Source of the DNA: Saccoglossus kowalevskii
Taxonomy: Eukaryota > Hemichordata > Enteropneusta > Harrimaniidae
Assembly (NCBI RefSeq): GCF_000003605.2
Contig: NW_003116455.1
Location: 815,250-841,259, forward strand
DNA: 26,010 nt
Direction: 5' to 3'
Below the pieces are notes generated by a model. The model was not told where the DNA came from. It was given only the letters and a program-made list of their open reading frames with translations, and made no database searches. Positions 17,001 to 23,325 of the stretch are shown here, in pieces; positions within the stretch are counted from its first letter, which is position 1; each line of letters begins with the position of its first letter. A program made the translations under genes and the position numbers.

Positions 17001-18517
17001 AGAAGCTATTTCCCACAAAGGAATGGAACACTCAAGTGAGAAGAGCGTACTAACGCTGAATGGACAACAGGAAACAACACATTGGAGGCAAACCTGTGAC
17101 GAGTCCATGATGAGTGTAGCATTCTCAGAATCGGATGAAGAGCCAAGGTTTGAACCTTTGAATGATGCATCCCAAGTTGAAGATGCCTCTATTAGTCGTC
17201 AGAATGGGCAGGACAGTCACATCAGTAGTGATATAATAGAAAGATTCAAGAGATTAAAAGCTTCTTCTGTCACAAGTGGTAGCCCATCCGATCCATTGAA
17301 CATTAGGGATGTAGGTCTAGGTGATCGCTTGGTGGAAATTAAGTTACAATCTGTGTCAAGTGATACATCAACACCAGCAATTAGCTCTGCTTATCTCACA
17401 CAATCTCCTAAACCAAAGTCAGAAAATGCATCAAATGTGTTTTCATTAGACTTAGACGACTCGGATTTAGATGTTTCTGGTGATGATCTTCCACTACATA
17501 GTACAGATCCTCCTGAAGATGGCATTTCAGAAGAACAAATTACTCTTGTGGACATTTCACTGGTATCGTCACCAATGAAGACTCCCAAATTGCAGAAAGC
17601 TCATGTTACTTTAATGTCTGCTCATATGTCAGATGAAAAAGGCAGAGGCATAGACACAGAAGTGATTATAACCCCACCAACCAGCGCACAACAGTCTCCC
17701 AGACAGACACCAACTCAGAGATCACCACCAGCAAGATTGGTGGAACAAGATTCTAAAAGCTCTCAGAGTGGTAGTGTAACTCCCTCTCCAAAAATAACAA
17801 ATGGTGAAGCAGCAAGAACTACCCCACCTCCTCTTACACAGAAAGAAGGTTCCATACCAATGTCTCCATTGACTTTGAAACTTCATAGTGATGATGATGA
17901 TGGAGCAGCAAACTTAGGAGATGAGAAAGCTGAGTTTGACATATTTGGCTTAGGTATGTTTGTTGCATTGTTGAAGTATATTGATAAGTCTATTGATTAC
18001 CCTGTCTCCAAGTAACAAAGCTAAGTTTTAGATGTTTATTCTACACTAAAGCTCTATTCCCTTGAATATTATCTGACAGAACAAATATGTGAGAAATACT
18101 TAAAATACTTGGATATTTGTTGATAGTTACTAAGTCGTGCAGCAATTTGGAACAGAGATGAATGTTTGAATGATTTTATGTATGTCAAAATGCAAATGAA
18201 ATACAAATTGGAAGCCAAATTATAATATCTACACTACAGACCCCCTCCCCTCCCCACCCCACCCATACATTGGTTTAGTTATTGAATGGACAAAAACAGC
18301 CCTGTCCCTACCCATTGATCCTTTGAACACTAATAGGTAGACAACAGCCCCACCCCCTACATACAACCTTTGTACATTTGAAATAACTGATTGTTTATTA
18401 TTGGTTGATTTGTTATTTATAGGCAATCAGTCCGTTTTAATTCCACCCTCGCCCGGAGAAGATCAATCAAGGGGCAGCTCATCATCGCAATCACCAAGAA
18501 TGGAGGAACTTGAATAA
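1982..18517 (+). CDS. 3' part of a multi-exon gene for a large, mostly disordered protein of unknown family
   Basis: Seven exons join with matching phases into one frame of 887 residues plus stop (exon lengths 112, 124, 124, 439, 82, 1689 and 95). Every intron starts with GT and ends with AG. The 5' end lies upstream of the window. Numbering from the first full codon, residues 1-37 look helical. Residues 38-79 are Pro/Ser-rich, 80-120 hold a short possible helix ([19 protein letters not shown]), and 121-266 are basic with four QPR/QKR motifs. From about 336 to the end the chain is acidic and low in complexity, with many SP/TP sites that would suit proline-directed kinases. I see no catalytic motif, zinc finger or membrane segment. 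A scaffold or cytoskeletal/centrosomal role would be only a guess. The 7.5-kb intron 4 is filled with repeats and a foreign cortactin exon. Confidence 0.85.
2094..4785 (+). other. Intron between exons A and B
   Basis: This is AT-rich intronic sequence with an A-run of 18 near 3380-3397 and the second copy of the 177-bp duplication at 4336-4513. I found no coding exon that fits phase 0 to phase 0, no RNA gene and no element with clear ends. The small open frame at 4455-4700 begins inside the duplicated segment and looks fortuitous. Confidence 0.7.
4336..4513 (+). repeat. Copy 2 of the 177-bp direct duplication
   Basis: This matches 1124-1300 with three substitutions (AAATTGAAA/AAATTAAAA, CATTGGG/CATTAGG, CAGTGGC/CAGTTGC) and one extra A in the CAAAAAG run. 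That divergence suggests a recent duplication or two copies of one young element. Confidence 0.85.
4786..4909 (+). CDS. Exon B of the unknown + strand gene
   Basis: The acceptor is TTGCTTTCTTTACAG and the donor GTATGT at 4910. The 41 codons read [19 protein letters not shown] onward, a Pro/Ser-rich and probably disordered segment ending WSMSRGSPM. It ends in phase 1 with C, and exon C supplies CT to make Pro. That match favours the donor at 4910 over GTAAAC at 4914. Confidence 0.85.
4946..5129. mobile_element. 184-bp MITE with TA target duplication and about 25-bp terminal inverted repeats
   Basis: The left end TACTGTAAAATCTGTATTAG (4946) and the inverted right end ending CAGATTTTACGGTA (5129) pair over about 27 bases with two mismatches, including the GAARCCGC that follows. 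TA at both ends fits a Tc1/mariner-type duplication. The interior repeats GCGGCTTCTATTA at 4971, 5010, 5085 (GCGACTTCTATTA) and 5103 (GCGGCTTCTAATA). The element starts 36 bases after the exon B donor. No transposase is encoded. The 119-codon frame at 4881-5240 runs through it by chance. Confidence 0.75.
5130..5463. other. Intronic sequence without recognised features
   Basis: This is pyrimidine-rich, unremarkable intron between the MITE and the hairpin-headed element. The short open frame at 5270-5503 has no splice context in phase and is not supported. Confidence 0.6.
5464..5967 (+). mobile_element. Hairpin-headed repeat element, family 3
   Basis: The left end is a perfect 11-bp stem, AGCTCCGCTGT / ACAGCGGAGCT, with a four-base CGGC loop (5464-5489), followed by a short GTCCG-type stretch. 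The interior has degenerate units about 159 bp apart (AGATTTGTTCATTTC near 5618 and 5777), each with CTTCTTGTTAAAAAC and GGTAAAAAGTGATATTTTC. The right end ACAGCAGAGCT (5957-5967) is an inverted copy of the outer arm with one mismatch. There is no coding capacity. The layout matches families 1 and 2 although the sequence differs. Confidence 0.65.
5968..6480. other. Rest of intron between exons B and C
   Basis: An open frame at 5944-6222 (92 codons) overlaps the right end of the family-3 element. It has no acceptor or donor giving the required phase 1, so I do not call it. A-rich tracts lie near 6225-6300. The acceptor of exon C, ATCTGTACATTCAG, ends the stretch. Confidence 0.55.
6481..6604 (+). 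CDS. Exon C of the unknown + strand gene
   Basis: It begins with CT completing Pro from exon B, then 40 codons starting [20 protein letters not shown], and ends GG before GTAAGT (phase 2). The piece [19 protein letters not shown] could form a short amphipathic helix. [15 protein letters not shown] follows. It is the most ordered-looking part of the gene and the best query for a family search. Confidence 0.88.
6859..7161. mobile_element. 303-bp TIR element with TTTAC target duplication
   Basis: The ends CAGGGCTCATAGC (6859-6871) and GCTATGGACCCTG (7149-7161) are inverted repeats with two mismatches. TTTAC directly precedes the left end (6854-6858) and directly follows the right end (7162-7166). 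The interior repeats GGAAAGTCTTTGA-like phrases at least five times on the + strand. CAGGG termini recall hAT elements, but those make 8-bp duplications, so the superfamily is open. It is non-coding. Confidence 0.7.
7167..7873. other. Rest of intron between exons C and D
   Basis: A T-run then A-run near 7345-7373 is followed by GC-richer sequence (7380-7760) that may be an old dispersed repeat. GGCTCGATCGAAC at 7587 resembles a polymerase III B box on the minus strand, but I find no matching A box. No exon is supported. Confidence 0.5.
7874..8312 (+). CDS. Exon D of the unknown + strand gene, basic QPR-repeat segment
   Basis: The acceptor is CTTTTTCTGCAG. T completes Gly from exon C, then 146 codons run to CAG before GTGTGT (phase 0). 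The start [20 protein letters not shown] is basic and Pro-rich. Between 8056 and 8140 a repeat of about 9-10 residues appears: [36 protein letters not shown]. The rest is Ser/Thr/Gln-rich with a strong positive charge. Reading through the donor gives only VCIMG and a stop, so splicing at 8312 is required. It joins exon E to read LLAEQ-IADAL. Confidence 0.88.
8313..9148. other. First part of intron 4 (between exons D and E)
   Basis: This is AT-rich intron without recognised elements. The open frame at 8164-8499 is a shifted reading of exon D running into the intron. A TAATTA-rich patch lies near 8670-8690. Confidence 0.6.
9149..10528 (+). mobile_element. Hairpin-headed repeat element, family 2 (left end and tandem interior)
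   Basis: The left end ACTCCCGTGTGC...GCACAAAAAGGGAGT (9149-9178) folds into a hairpin and is followed by TCTG/TG microsatellite (about 9189-9220). The interior is about nine degenerate units: ATTAATTACCTAATTTGCAT starts near 9329, 9492, 9634, 9781, 9924 and 10068, so the period is about 145 bp. Each unit has GATATCTCAAGTACTAATCA and CAATGAAACTTGGTACATAG. The unit is interrupted at 10529 by a family-1 hairpin. A possible right end is the inverted arm CACACGGGAGT at 15249-15259. Confidence 0.7.
10529..11052 (+). mobile_element. Hairpin-headed repeat element, family 1, copy 1 (cut by the assembly gap)
   Basis: AGTCCCTGTTCGGAC, GTA, then GTCCGAAAACGGGGACT (10529-10563) forms the head hairpin. 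A (GTCC)n/GTCCG stretch follows, then TGATCACCTGTATCTCGAAC and units with AAATGGCCGACTGGCAGCC. It is inserted inside a family-2 unit. It closely matches copy 3 (14143-14644) apart from the length of the GTCCG stretch, which points to recent activity. Frames giving VRPSVRP proteins come from the microsatellite. Confidence 0.75.
11053..11102. other. Assembly gap (50 N)
   Basis: Fifty N replace sequence in the middle of a family-1 element. Sequence after the gap (GTCTGGGTTTTTAAAG...) does not continue the repeat as copy 3 does at 14643, so the true gap size and even the join are uncertain. Confidence 0.99.
11103..11669. other. Sequence between gap and cortactin exon
   Basis: This appears to be unique sequence with a CACGTG E-box near 11355. 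I searched by eye for another cortactin repeat exon ([12 protein letters not shown] codons) and found none. Open frames here are short and lack splice context. Confidence 0.5.
11670..11835 (+). CDS. CTTN: Isolated cortactin-repeat exon (fragment)
   Basis: The 55 codons encode about one and a half 37-residue HS1/cortactin repeats: [18 protein letters not shown], then [19 protein letters not shown], then [18 protein letters not shown]. In cortactin this array binds F-actin at the cell cortex together with the Arp2/3 complex. The acceptor (TTATATTATTCAG) and donor (GTAACT) look intact and there is no stop or frameshift. The exon enters in phase 0 and leaves in phase 1 (K then G|AC expected, as in the previous repeat). 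It therefore does not fit the host gene's phase 0 to phase 0 junction at 8312/15818: spliced in, it would read Asp-Cys-stop. No other cortactin exon, coiled coil or SH3 is visible. It may be a captured exon, part of an interleaved same-strand gene, or a mis-scaffolded piece. Confidence 0.85.
11978..12173. mobile_element. MITE with TA duplication and about 45-bp TIRs, copy 1
   Basis: It starts TACTGTAAAATACTTTATTT and ends in the inverted form ...AATAAAGTATTCCACAGTA. The arms pair over about 45 bases with few mismatches, extending through GCTGGAATTAATTTTCGCTG. TA at both ends fits Tc1/mariner-type insertion. A related copy lies at 12896-13106. It is non-coding. Confidence 0.8.
12173..12326. 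mobile_element. Possible short inverted-repeat element
   Basis: AGTACAATTCCTG at the left and CAGGAATTGTGTACT at the right are inverted copies with a two-base indel, 154 bases apart and abutting the preceding MITE. A CTCF-like CCCTCTAGTGG lies inside. No target duplication is clear. Confidence 0.35.
12327..12895. other. Intronic sequence with one half of an inverted repeat pair
   Basis: GCAAGATGGCTATCAAATTT at 12681 onward (to 12718) is an imperfect reverse complement of 13931-13969, probably two copies of one dispersed repeat in opposite orientation. Nothing else is recognised. Confidence 0.5.
12896..13106. mobile_element. MITE with TA duplication, copy 2
   Basis: The ends match those of copy 1 at 11978 (TACTGTAAAATAC ... 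GTATTCTACAGTA) and the interior has the same TTTTCACTGAT and TGGATTTTATTTTCACT phrases. The TIRs are more diverged than in copy 1, so the copies probably inserted independently. Confidence 0.78.
13400..13715 (+). mobile_element. Hairpin-headed repeat element, family 1, copy 2 (diverged, truncated)
   Basis: Head hairpin AGTCCCCGTTCGGAC, GCA, GTCCGAAAATGGGGACT (13400-13434), then a decayed version of the family-1 interior (ACCTGTATCTTAAAAATG, GTTCAAACTTGGTGCAT, CAGATCGGATTTGAAATG). The GTCCG microsatellite is largely lost and the sequence stops after about one unit. This is the oldest of the three copies here. Confidence 0.7.
13716..14142. other. Intronic sequence between family-1 copies
   Basis: This is unremarkable apart from 13931-13969, the inverted partner of 12681-12718. 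No coding exon is supported. Confidence 0.55.
14143..15176 (+). mobile_element. Hairpin-headed repeat element, family 1, copy 3 (apparently complete)
   Basis: Head hairpin 14143-14177 (arms AGTCCCCGTTCGGAC and GTCCGAAAACGGGGACT), then GTCCGTGCG microsatellite. Two near-identical tandem units follow, 323 bp apart (TATGCATGGACGGATTT at 14419 and 14742), then a third partial one. Each unit has AAATGGCCG-ACTGG-CGGCCATTT, a 9-bp palindrome (for example 14511-14533), and CAAATTTGGTACATACATTA. The right end GAACGGAACGGGGAC (15162-15176) is an inverted copy of the head's left arm with a few changes. It has no coding capacity: frames on both strands are repeat translations. Confidence 0.75.
15177..15259 (+). 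mobile_element. Family-2 right-end fragment
   Basis: ATCAATATCTCATGTACAAG resembles the family-2 unit, and the stretch ends CACACGGGAGT (15249-15259), the exact reverse complement of the first 11 bases of the family-2 head at 9149. It directly follows the family-1 element, consistent with family 1 nested in family 2. Confidence 0.5.
15260..15817. other. End of intron 4
   Basis: This is AT-rich intron up to the acceptor TGTTTTCTTACTCAG. The 62-codon frame at 15434-15622 is hydrophobic by T-richness and has no splice support. Confidence 0.6.
15818..15899 (+). CDS. Exon E of the unknown + strand gene
   Basis: The acceptor is TTTTCTTACTCAG and the donor GTAAGT. The 27 codons read [20 protein letters not shown], then VDPLKSL, plus G in phase 1. 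It enters in phase 0 and so fits exon D directly. It leaves to exon F, which supplies GT to make Gly. Confidence 0.85.
15900..16264 (+). other. Intron between exons E and F
   Basis: A 365-base AT-rich intron with a GTAAGT donor and a TTTTGTTTTGCAG acceptor. The ATG at 16234 in this intron is in frame with exon F by chance and is not the protein start. Confidence 0.75.
16265..17953 (+). CDS. Exon F of the unknown + strand gene, large acidic disordered exon
   Basis: The frame is open for 562 codons. It begins [18 protein letters not shown], which looks like the last ordered stretch. Then comes a highly acidic run of about 30 residues at 16394-16490 (seven Glu codons in a row, mostly GAGGAG). 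A long Ser/Asp/Glu-rich chain follows, and finally an SP/TP-rich part at about 17560-17880 ([35 protein letters not shown]). It ends [20 protein letters not shown]. The donor GTATGT at 17954 is used in phase 1. Reading through adds about 20 codons to a stop at 18015, a possible intron-retention end. The 129-codon frame on the other strand is a shadow. Confidence 0.9.
17954..18422 (+). other. Last intron of the unknown + strand gene
   Basis: GTATGT to TTGTTATTTATAG. It carries a C-rich tract (about 18240-18268) and a second CCCC-rich patch near 18346-18358. Nothing coding. Confidence 0.75.
18423..18517 (+). CDS. Exon G (terminal coding exon) of the unknown + strand gene
   Basis: GC completes Gly from exon F, then [17 protein letters not shown] and [13 protein letters not shown] end at TAA (18515-18517). 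The phase matches only the donor at 17954. The short Ser-rich acidic tail fits the character of exon F. Confidence 0.82.
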
Positions 18518-19240
18518 ACCACCCCACAGGACCATTAGTGTACATACAGCATCCAGTATTATAAAAAGCTGAATTGAATTTTACTGCTGCCAATAGGCCA
18601 TTTTTTGCTCACTGTAAGACCCTGTGTGATATAAAATGTAAAAACAGGACACACAAAGGTCATAGTGGCGACAAAACTTCCCATGGGATTCAACAAATGT
18701 GAAAGTATTTTAGGGATATATTTTTACACACTTAATGTGTGATATGCGTTTGATGATGATCAATTTTGATGAAGTAAGGATATCTCAACACCATAGATTA
18801 GCGTTTTGACATTGAACTATAAAAAAAAATCGAGTTCAAGGTAGAGTCATTTGATTTTTGCGACGGCCCTTCAGTTTGTGCCTTGCTCACATTACGCGAG
18901 ATCTTGTAGTGAATGGGAAATCAGCTATTGTGTTCATTATGGTAGTGATTCAGCAAATTCTAAATTAACTTTACAACATCTGTTTGTTTTCACACACGTG
19001 TCCAAAGAGTTGTATATTCAATTTCACAGTAATATAGAGTTTCTCAGTAGAACCTTGTAGCATGCATCAAGTGTATATGACCTTTAAGAATGAATCTTAA
19101 TGACCACAAAGTCAACACTGTCTAAAACAGTAATAATTAAAATTATATTCCAATATTGTGTTAATGTTTTTACGTGGTATAATTCACATTGAATATAACA
19201 TGACACAAGGCGTTACAAAATAAATTAAATTATTTTCTCA
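18518..19240 (+). other. Probable 3'UTR with poly(A) signal
   Basis: After the stop there is no further exon. The first well-placed AATAAA is at 19219-19224, giving a UTR of about 0.7 kb. An AATAAA overlapping the stop codon (18513-18518) is too close to serve. The 69-codon frame at 18851-19060 lies within the UTR and is not supported as a gene. Confidence 0.5.
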
Positions 19241-19288
19241 AACAATATTTGTCATGCTGCAAAAAAATATCAAGCTCAAGCTCAAACT

Positions 19289-19290
19289 CG

Positions 19291-19350
<60 letters not shown>

Positions 19351-19369
19351 TGTGTGTGTGTATATATAT
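19289..19369. repeat. (CGTG)16 microsatellite followed by (TG)n(TA)n
   Basis: About sixteen uninterrupted CGTG units run from 19289 to about 19352, then TG and TA dinucleotides. The pure alternating purine-pyrimidine tract marks the boundary beyond the + strand gene. The Cys-Val-Arg-Ala frame here is a repeat translation. Confidence 0.95.
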
Positions 19370-20392
19370 CTAATCAAACTTGATTCCAATAAAACCGTGT
19401 CTTTGTGTTCAACAGTTTCGACTAGAATACTTTCAAAGCCAAGAGTTTTTTTAAATCTTAAACTGTTTTATTGTTTTTCTTTGGGGGTTGAGGAACACAT
19501 TCCCCCTGGGCCTAATTACTATGTGAATAAACAACAATTTTATTTTACTTAAATAAAATGGAAATAATATGAATAAACATATAGCTCAAACAAAATAAAA
19601 CTATTCTGACCTTGTGTATTTTATTGTATATCATAGCCAGAAAATGATGTTCTTGAAAAACTGTATATATTGCTAACAATTTTATAACTGCATTATTTAA
19701 TATTCATAGTTTCATCAGTGACATGCTTCTGCCCTTTTGTTGGCATGGAAATTCATTGTCACAACTTATAAAAGTATCAGAGAATGAATGTGTCTCGTGA
19801 GGAAAGTAGAATCTGTGCATGTAAGAAATATCCATGTCTGGTCGTCTGGTTTCAATGACATATCCCCAGTAGTTAATTTGCACATCGTGCTGCCCGGTTA
19901 TTTTATATAATGTATATATAGAACATCAAACTGTATTGCATATCAAAAATGATTTTTGGTATAAGTATGGTTGTAGATTTTGTACTTGGGTATAAATATG
20001 GTCAATTTTGAGGACAGATACAGAACAGTATGTGTCTTGTGCATGGCAGAGATTCCTTCTCGTGACCTTCATCAAAATATGCATTTATAGTGGGACACTG
20101 TCGTCGACGGACAATCACCTGACCAACAGCTCGACCTGTCGTTTTCGAGGACAGCGTAGCTAAAAATTGTAGTACAGCAACTTATCTATGCATGATTAGG
20201 CAAGAAAAATACTAGTATACTGCCAATAAGTAGTGTCAAGTGTTTTGAGAAAGGTGAACACGTCCTGCACTTGAATATGGTACACACCTTTTGTCAATCT
20301 GAGTTTTACTACATAGTTTGTAATAGTAGGTTATGGTGTACAACTGAAGTTAGAAAAGTATTTGGGCAAATAGTGTACAGCCCAAGCATAAC
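19370..20392. other. Intergenic sequence
   Basis: AT-rich to about 20050, then more CpG. AATAAA occurs near 19552, a possible alternative poly(A) signal for the + strand gene. I see no gene or RNA here. Confidence 0.55.
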
Positions 20393-20445
20393 TTAAAGGG
20401 GGAGGGTCGTCCCCTGCGCACGTGCGGGAATTGAGTCCCAAGCGA
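20393..20445. mobile_element. Orphan end of a TTAA-type MITE
   Basis: TTAA followed by AGGGGGAGGGTCGTCCCC and TGCGCACGTGCGGGAATT resembles both ends of the element at 20831-20955. I find no partner end next to it, so it may be a solo or decayed copy. Confidence 0.5.
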
Positions 20446-20830
20446 CGATAACGGCACTCTAAAAATGCAAAGGCTCATGGGTAGACGCTTGTTTTTAAAC
20501 AATGACAGGCTATGGCCAACTGACGCATTCGCTGATGCCGACGTAAAGTAGAGCTTGTTATTTATTTCGAAAATGTACATTGTCGGTTTCGCAACTCCCG
20601 GTCATCGATTACATCCACTCGGCCGCAATTATCGTTAAGATTACCATAACAATATATACTTTCAAATTTGCCAACTTATTTATGTGTAAAAAATTAAAAG
20701 TTGTATATTTTTACCAGTATTTAAGTACACTCGCGTCGGTAACGTAACCATACCACTTTCCATTCCACAAAAGAATAAGTTACCGAAGACGGACCATTGC
20801 TCTAATGCCCAACTATTTTAAATTGTTTAA

Positions 20831-20955
20831 AGGGCGGTGGTCGTCGTGCAGCGCGTGCTCGAATTTCATGTAAACGAACAATGCATTTTACACGCGTTGT
20901 ATACGTCGCTACGAGTCCCATATCGAACACGTCGCGGCGCGACGACAACCACCCT
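20831..20955. mobile_element. 125-bp MITE with TTAA target duplication (piggyBac-like)
   Basis: TTAA (20827-20830), then AGGGCGGTGGTCGTCG..., ending ...CGACGACAACCACCCT and TTAA (20956-20959). The inverted ends pair over about 34 bases with scattered mismatches. TTAA duplication with AGGG/CCCT ends is typical of piggyBac-derived MITEs. It is CpG-rich and non-coding. Confidence 0.8.
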
Positions 20956-20959
20956 TTAA

Positions 20960-21391
20960 TACTCTGGACAAAAGTGACCAACTATTCCCTGCAACATATC
21001 ACCTGAGACATGCGTATCCTGCATGCATTGCGACGTCCACTATTTACACCTTGTCACGCAACATTACAACAATTGGTCTACAAATGTGGTTGATAAAACA
21101 AAACAAAAAATACTCTTAGGTATTGTATGCTTTAAATTTGTTTATTGATAAAATAAAAACAGACATAGTGAATTTTAAATAGTCGTGTCGCATACATTAT
21201 ATGTTAATTCAAATTAAGTAGCAGTCGTTAGACTTCCATAGATGCATCAACAATGCGCGTATTCTAATCGCCACGCCCTCTAGTGACAAGTGCTTCTGTG
21301 ACGGAAAGGGTGACGCGAAGGTCAAATCGTCGATATCGTTTTGATCTTTTAGTCGTCCTTCAATGAAGATAATGTTTTAGAGCGATTTCAC
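20960..21391. other. Intergenic sequence with a CTCF-like motif
   Basis: ACGCCCTCTAGTGAC at 21273-21287 matches the CTCF core (GCGCCCTCTAGTGG-type) at most positions. Otherwise no feature is supported. Confidence 0.4.
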
Positions 21392-21397
21392 TTTATT
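21392..21397 (-). terminator. Poly(A) signal AATAAA of the minus-strand gene
   Basis: TTTATT on the + strand reads AATAAA on the minus strand, about 170 bases after the stop codon at 21570-21568. This gives a short 3'UTR. Confidence 0.5.
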
Positions 21398-21457
21398 ATA
21401 AATAACGAATTATTAAATAAAACAACCAACATTTGCTTACACACATGTACGTTATTT

Positions 21458-21498
21458 TGACGTCACAATTGCGGACGGAGACTTCACTGGAGGACGCG
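21458..21498. promoter_or_regulatory. CRE palindrome plus CTCF-like motif, copy 1
   Basis: TGACGTCA (21458-21465) is followed at 21482-21498 by CTTCACTGGAGGACGCG, a CTCF-like core on the minus strand. ATTTTGACGTCA and CACTGGAGG recur together at 23804-23841 with similar spacing, so this may be a fragment of a dispersed repeat. Here it lies in the predicted 3'UTR of the minus-strand gene. Confidence 0.3.
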
Positions 21499-21567
21499 AC
21501 CATTAGGAAGAGTTTGTTATGGCCCCCGGAAGCTAAAAGAATTTGATATAACAAAGTCTTCTGTTTC

Positions 21568-21614
21568 TCAGATATGAAAGTCATCGTCTGTGAAATATTC
21601 CTTCATGTCGCTTT
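21568..21614 (-). CDS. Exon 3 of the small secreted protein gene
   Basis: The acceptor on the minus strand is ATGTTATTTTACAG. AA completes Glu, then SDMKEYFTDDDFHI and TGA (21570-21568). The acidic tail is the most distinctive part of the protein. Confidence 0.5.
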
Positions 21615-23231
21615 CTGTAAAATAACATGTAATTAGTAGTATTATTAACATTATTAGTAATATTATTTAAAGACACCATATTTTTTTTTTCTCAAAAGTG
21701 TTTGATGCAAAATATTGCATACGAGTAGATATTTTTTTTTAATTATGAACCAAACTAATTTAATTTTCCATTGCCATCCGTTATCTCTTGCGAGCGCTGT
21801 ATGTGAAAAAAACATGTACGGTTTATATATAACACCATGTTCACGAGTGAAGTAAGGTGAACTGTCATGAATTTGTTTTTGCGTATCTGTTGACCGACTT
21901 AAATAGTTGATTACGAGCGAATTGCTGTGTTATGTCTGTCATCGTGTAGGCCTATTTGAAATTTTGGACGGAACTTGGCTCAGTGATTTGGAACTAATTA
22001 CCAGATAGCCGCCGCTTTTTAGACTACTCATTCTGACAGTTGGTATCCGTAGTTATTAATGTAGTGAACGATTAATCAAAAGATATGACGTATTCAGTAC
22101 TTAGTGTGATTGGCTTTATGATTGAAGGTTACGCCCTAGAGTCTTTTTACTGCTTTGTAATTGGTTAGAGTTTTGAAAATGAATGAAGAGAGTTTGAGTT
22201 GGTCTTGGCGAATACTCCACGACAGACGCAGTCGAGAGTGCAGTCTAGGGGCGAGCCTTGAGGCAGTCCAGTCTTGGGCGAGTCTTGGTTCAGCCTTGTG
22301 AGAGTCTTGGGGACTTTTCCCCAGGGCGCTGTGTCTGGTAGAGTGCTCGATTGATCGACTAAGACGAGAGCTGAAACGTATTTCGTTGTGTGTGTCTTAT
22401 TTGACTGTAAAGTTAAAGTGACTTCCCCGATCCCGTACCTCAAGGGGACGAGATAGAGAGACGAGACGAGATTCCCCCCGACAGTGTGGAGACCCCGTGG
22501 AGAAGATTTTACCCCTGATAGAACACAGAAATCTTTGAAAACATCGATGACGAAAACACCAGGTGAACCGAAGAATGCGCATTGGCAATCGTTATGAAAA
22601 ACATGGTTGAACTATGGAAATAACGTGCTGACGTGGTAATCGCGGTTTACTTTTGTATACGTTTTTTTCTGACGATGAAGACGTTCACAACTCTTGGAAA
22701 TTAGGGCTCATCCACATTTCGGAATGTGTAATAAAATGAGTTCTCAAAACAAATAAAAGCATAGGTGTAAAAACGAGTTTATTTTGTTTATAATATGAAA
22801 TATTAAAAGTAGATATGAATATGCATAATCTCACCTAACATCAATGCCTTCAAACTACTCAGAGAAACTCTATATTGAGTATTGTCGCCTCCTACAACTG
22901 AATGCAGTTACGTAAAGTGTTATTTTCATTATACATTTGGTAGACTTGAACTTGAAATGGGGGATTGATTTCCAAAACTGGAACCGTTTTTCGTCTTTGC
23001 ATTTAATTTGGTTACCAGCTTATTCTAGGTATTGTGTTCATGGACATTTTTCTAGAAATTCGTTATAATTCAATATCATGACCAAAATAAAAAAATGATG
23101 TAAAGAGTCTTACCTGCAGCCGCTTTGGCATGGGAAAAAATATGTTCTTTTTGTAGGGTGGACTCTACATATTGCATATTGATAGACACCGTCAACACCA
23201 TACTAACACAGACCAGGTACAGGGCATGCAT
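21568..23231 (-). CDS. Small secreted protein, 75 residues, three coding exons (model)
   Basis: Joining 23231-23114, 22897-22835 and 21614-21568 on the minus strand gives one open frame, with splice phase 1 at both junctions and GT-AG ends. The first exon starts MHALYLVCVSMVLTVSIN, a typical signal peptide (short n-region, about 14 hydrophobic residues), then MQYVESTLQKEHIFSHAK. The second adds VGGDNTQYRVSLSSLKALML and the third ESDMKEYFTDDDFHI and stop. The mature chain of about 50 residues has no cysteine and no clear dibasic processing site, and its acidic tail has a Tyr in an acidic setting that could be sulfated. I do not recognise the family. A TATA box, 5' leader and poly(A) signal lie where expected. 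Exon 2 is the least certain: exons 1 and 3 also join in phase, giving 54 residues. No transcript evidence is available. Confidence 0.5.
21618..22834 (-). other. Intron 2 of the minus-strand gene, with a CpG-rich block
   Basis: Most is AT-rich. Positions about 22160-22620 are GC- and CpG-rich, with repeated GTCTTGG/GAGTCTTGG phrases (22201-22310), TTGTAATTGGTT near 22156 and AATAAA near 22731 on the + strand. It could be an inserted element or a + strand transcript. Open frames on either strand are short and unconvincing. I could not find LTR ends or a primer-binding site. Confidence 0.45.
22835..22897 (-). CDS. Exon 2 of the small secreted protein gene
   Basis: 63 bases, phase 1 to phase 1, acceptor ACTGCATTCAG and donor GTGAGA. 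It reads VGGDNTQYRVSLSSLKALML after a Val completed from exon 1. It could be skipped without changing frame. Confidence 0.42.
23114..23231 (-). CDS. Exon 1 of the small secreted protein gene (signal peptide)
   Basis: The ATG at 23231-23229 opens 39 codons plus G, ending at the donor GCAG|GTAAGA. The hydrophobic run LYLVCVSMVLTVSI is what a signal peptide needs. Upstream in-frame codons back to 23264 contain no ATG (a GTG is present), so this ATG is the start. Confidence 0.6.
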
Positions 23232-23241
23232 CCTCTTGAGT

Positions 23242-23250
23242 TTACGACAT
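23242..23250 (-). promoter_or_regulatory. Minimal upstream ORF ATG TCG TAA
   Basis: In the predicted 5' leader, an ATG-TCG-TAA of one sense codon after Met sits 10 bases before the main ATG. It is out of frame with the main frame. It could lower translation by making ribosomes reinitiate. Confidence 0.4.
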
Positions 23251-23325
23251 GCGTTGACAGGCACAGACAGATTGATCGATGGGAAATCACTAACTTGTAT
23301 CCTCTTCAGAGACGAACCGCGTACC

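Noticed and set aside
22165..22443. 92-codon minus-strand frame in the CpG-rich block
   Set aside because: Low-information composition, no splice sites in phase with the minus-strand gene, no recognisable motif.
21960..22620. LTR retrotransposon or solo LTR
   Set aside because: I could not find TG...CA ends, a target duplication, a primer-binding site or any pol frame.
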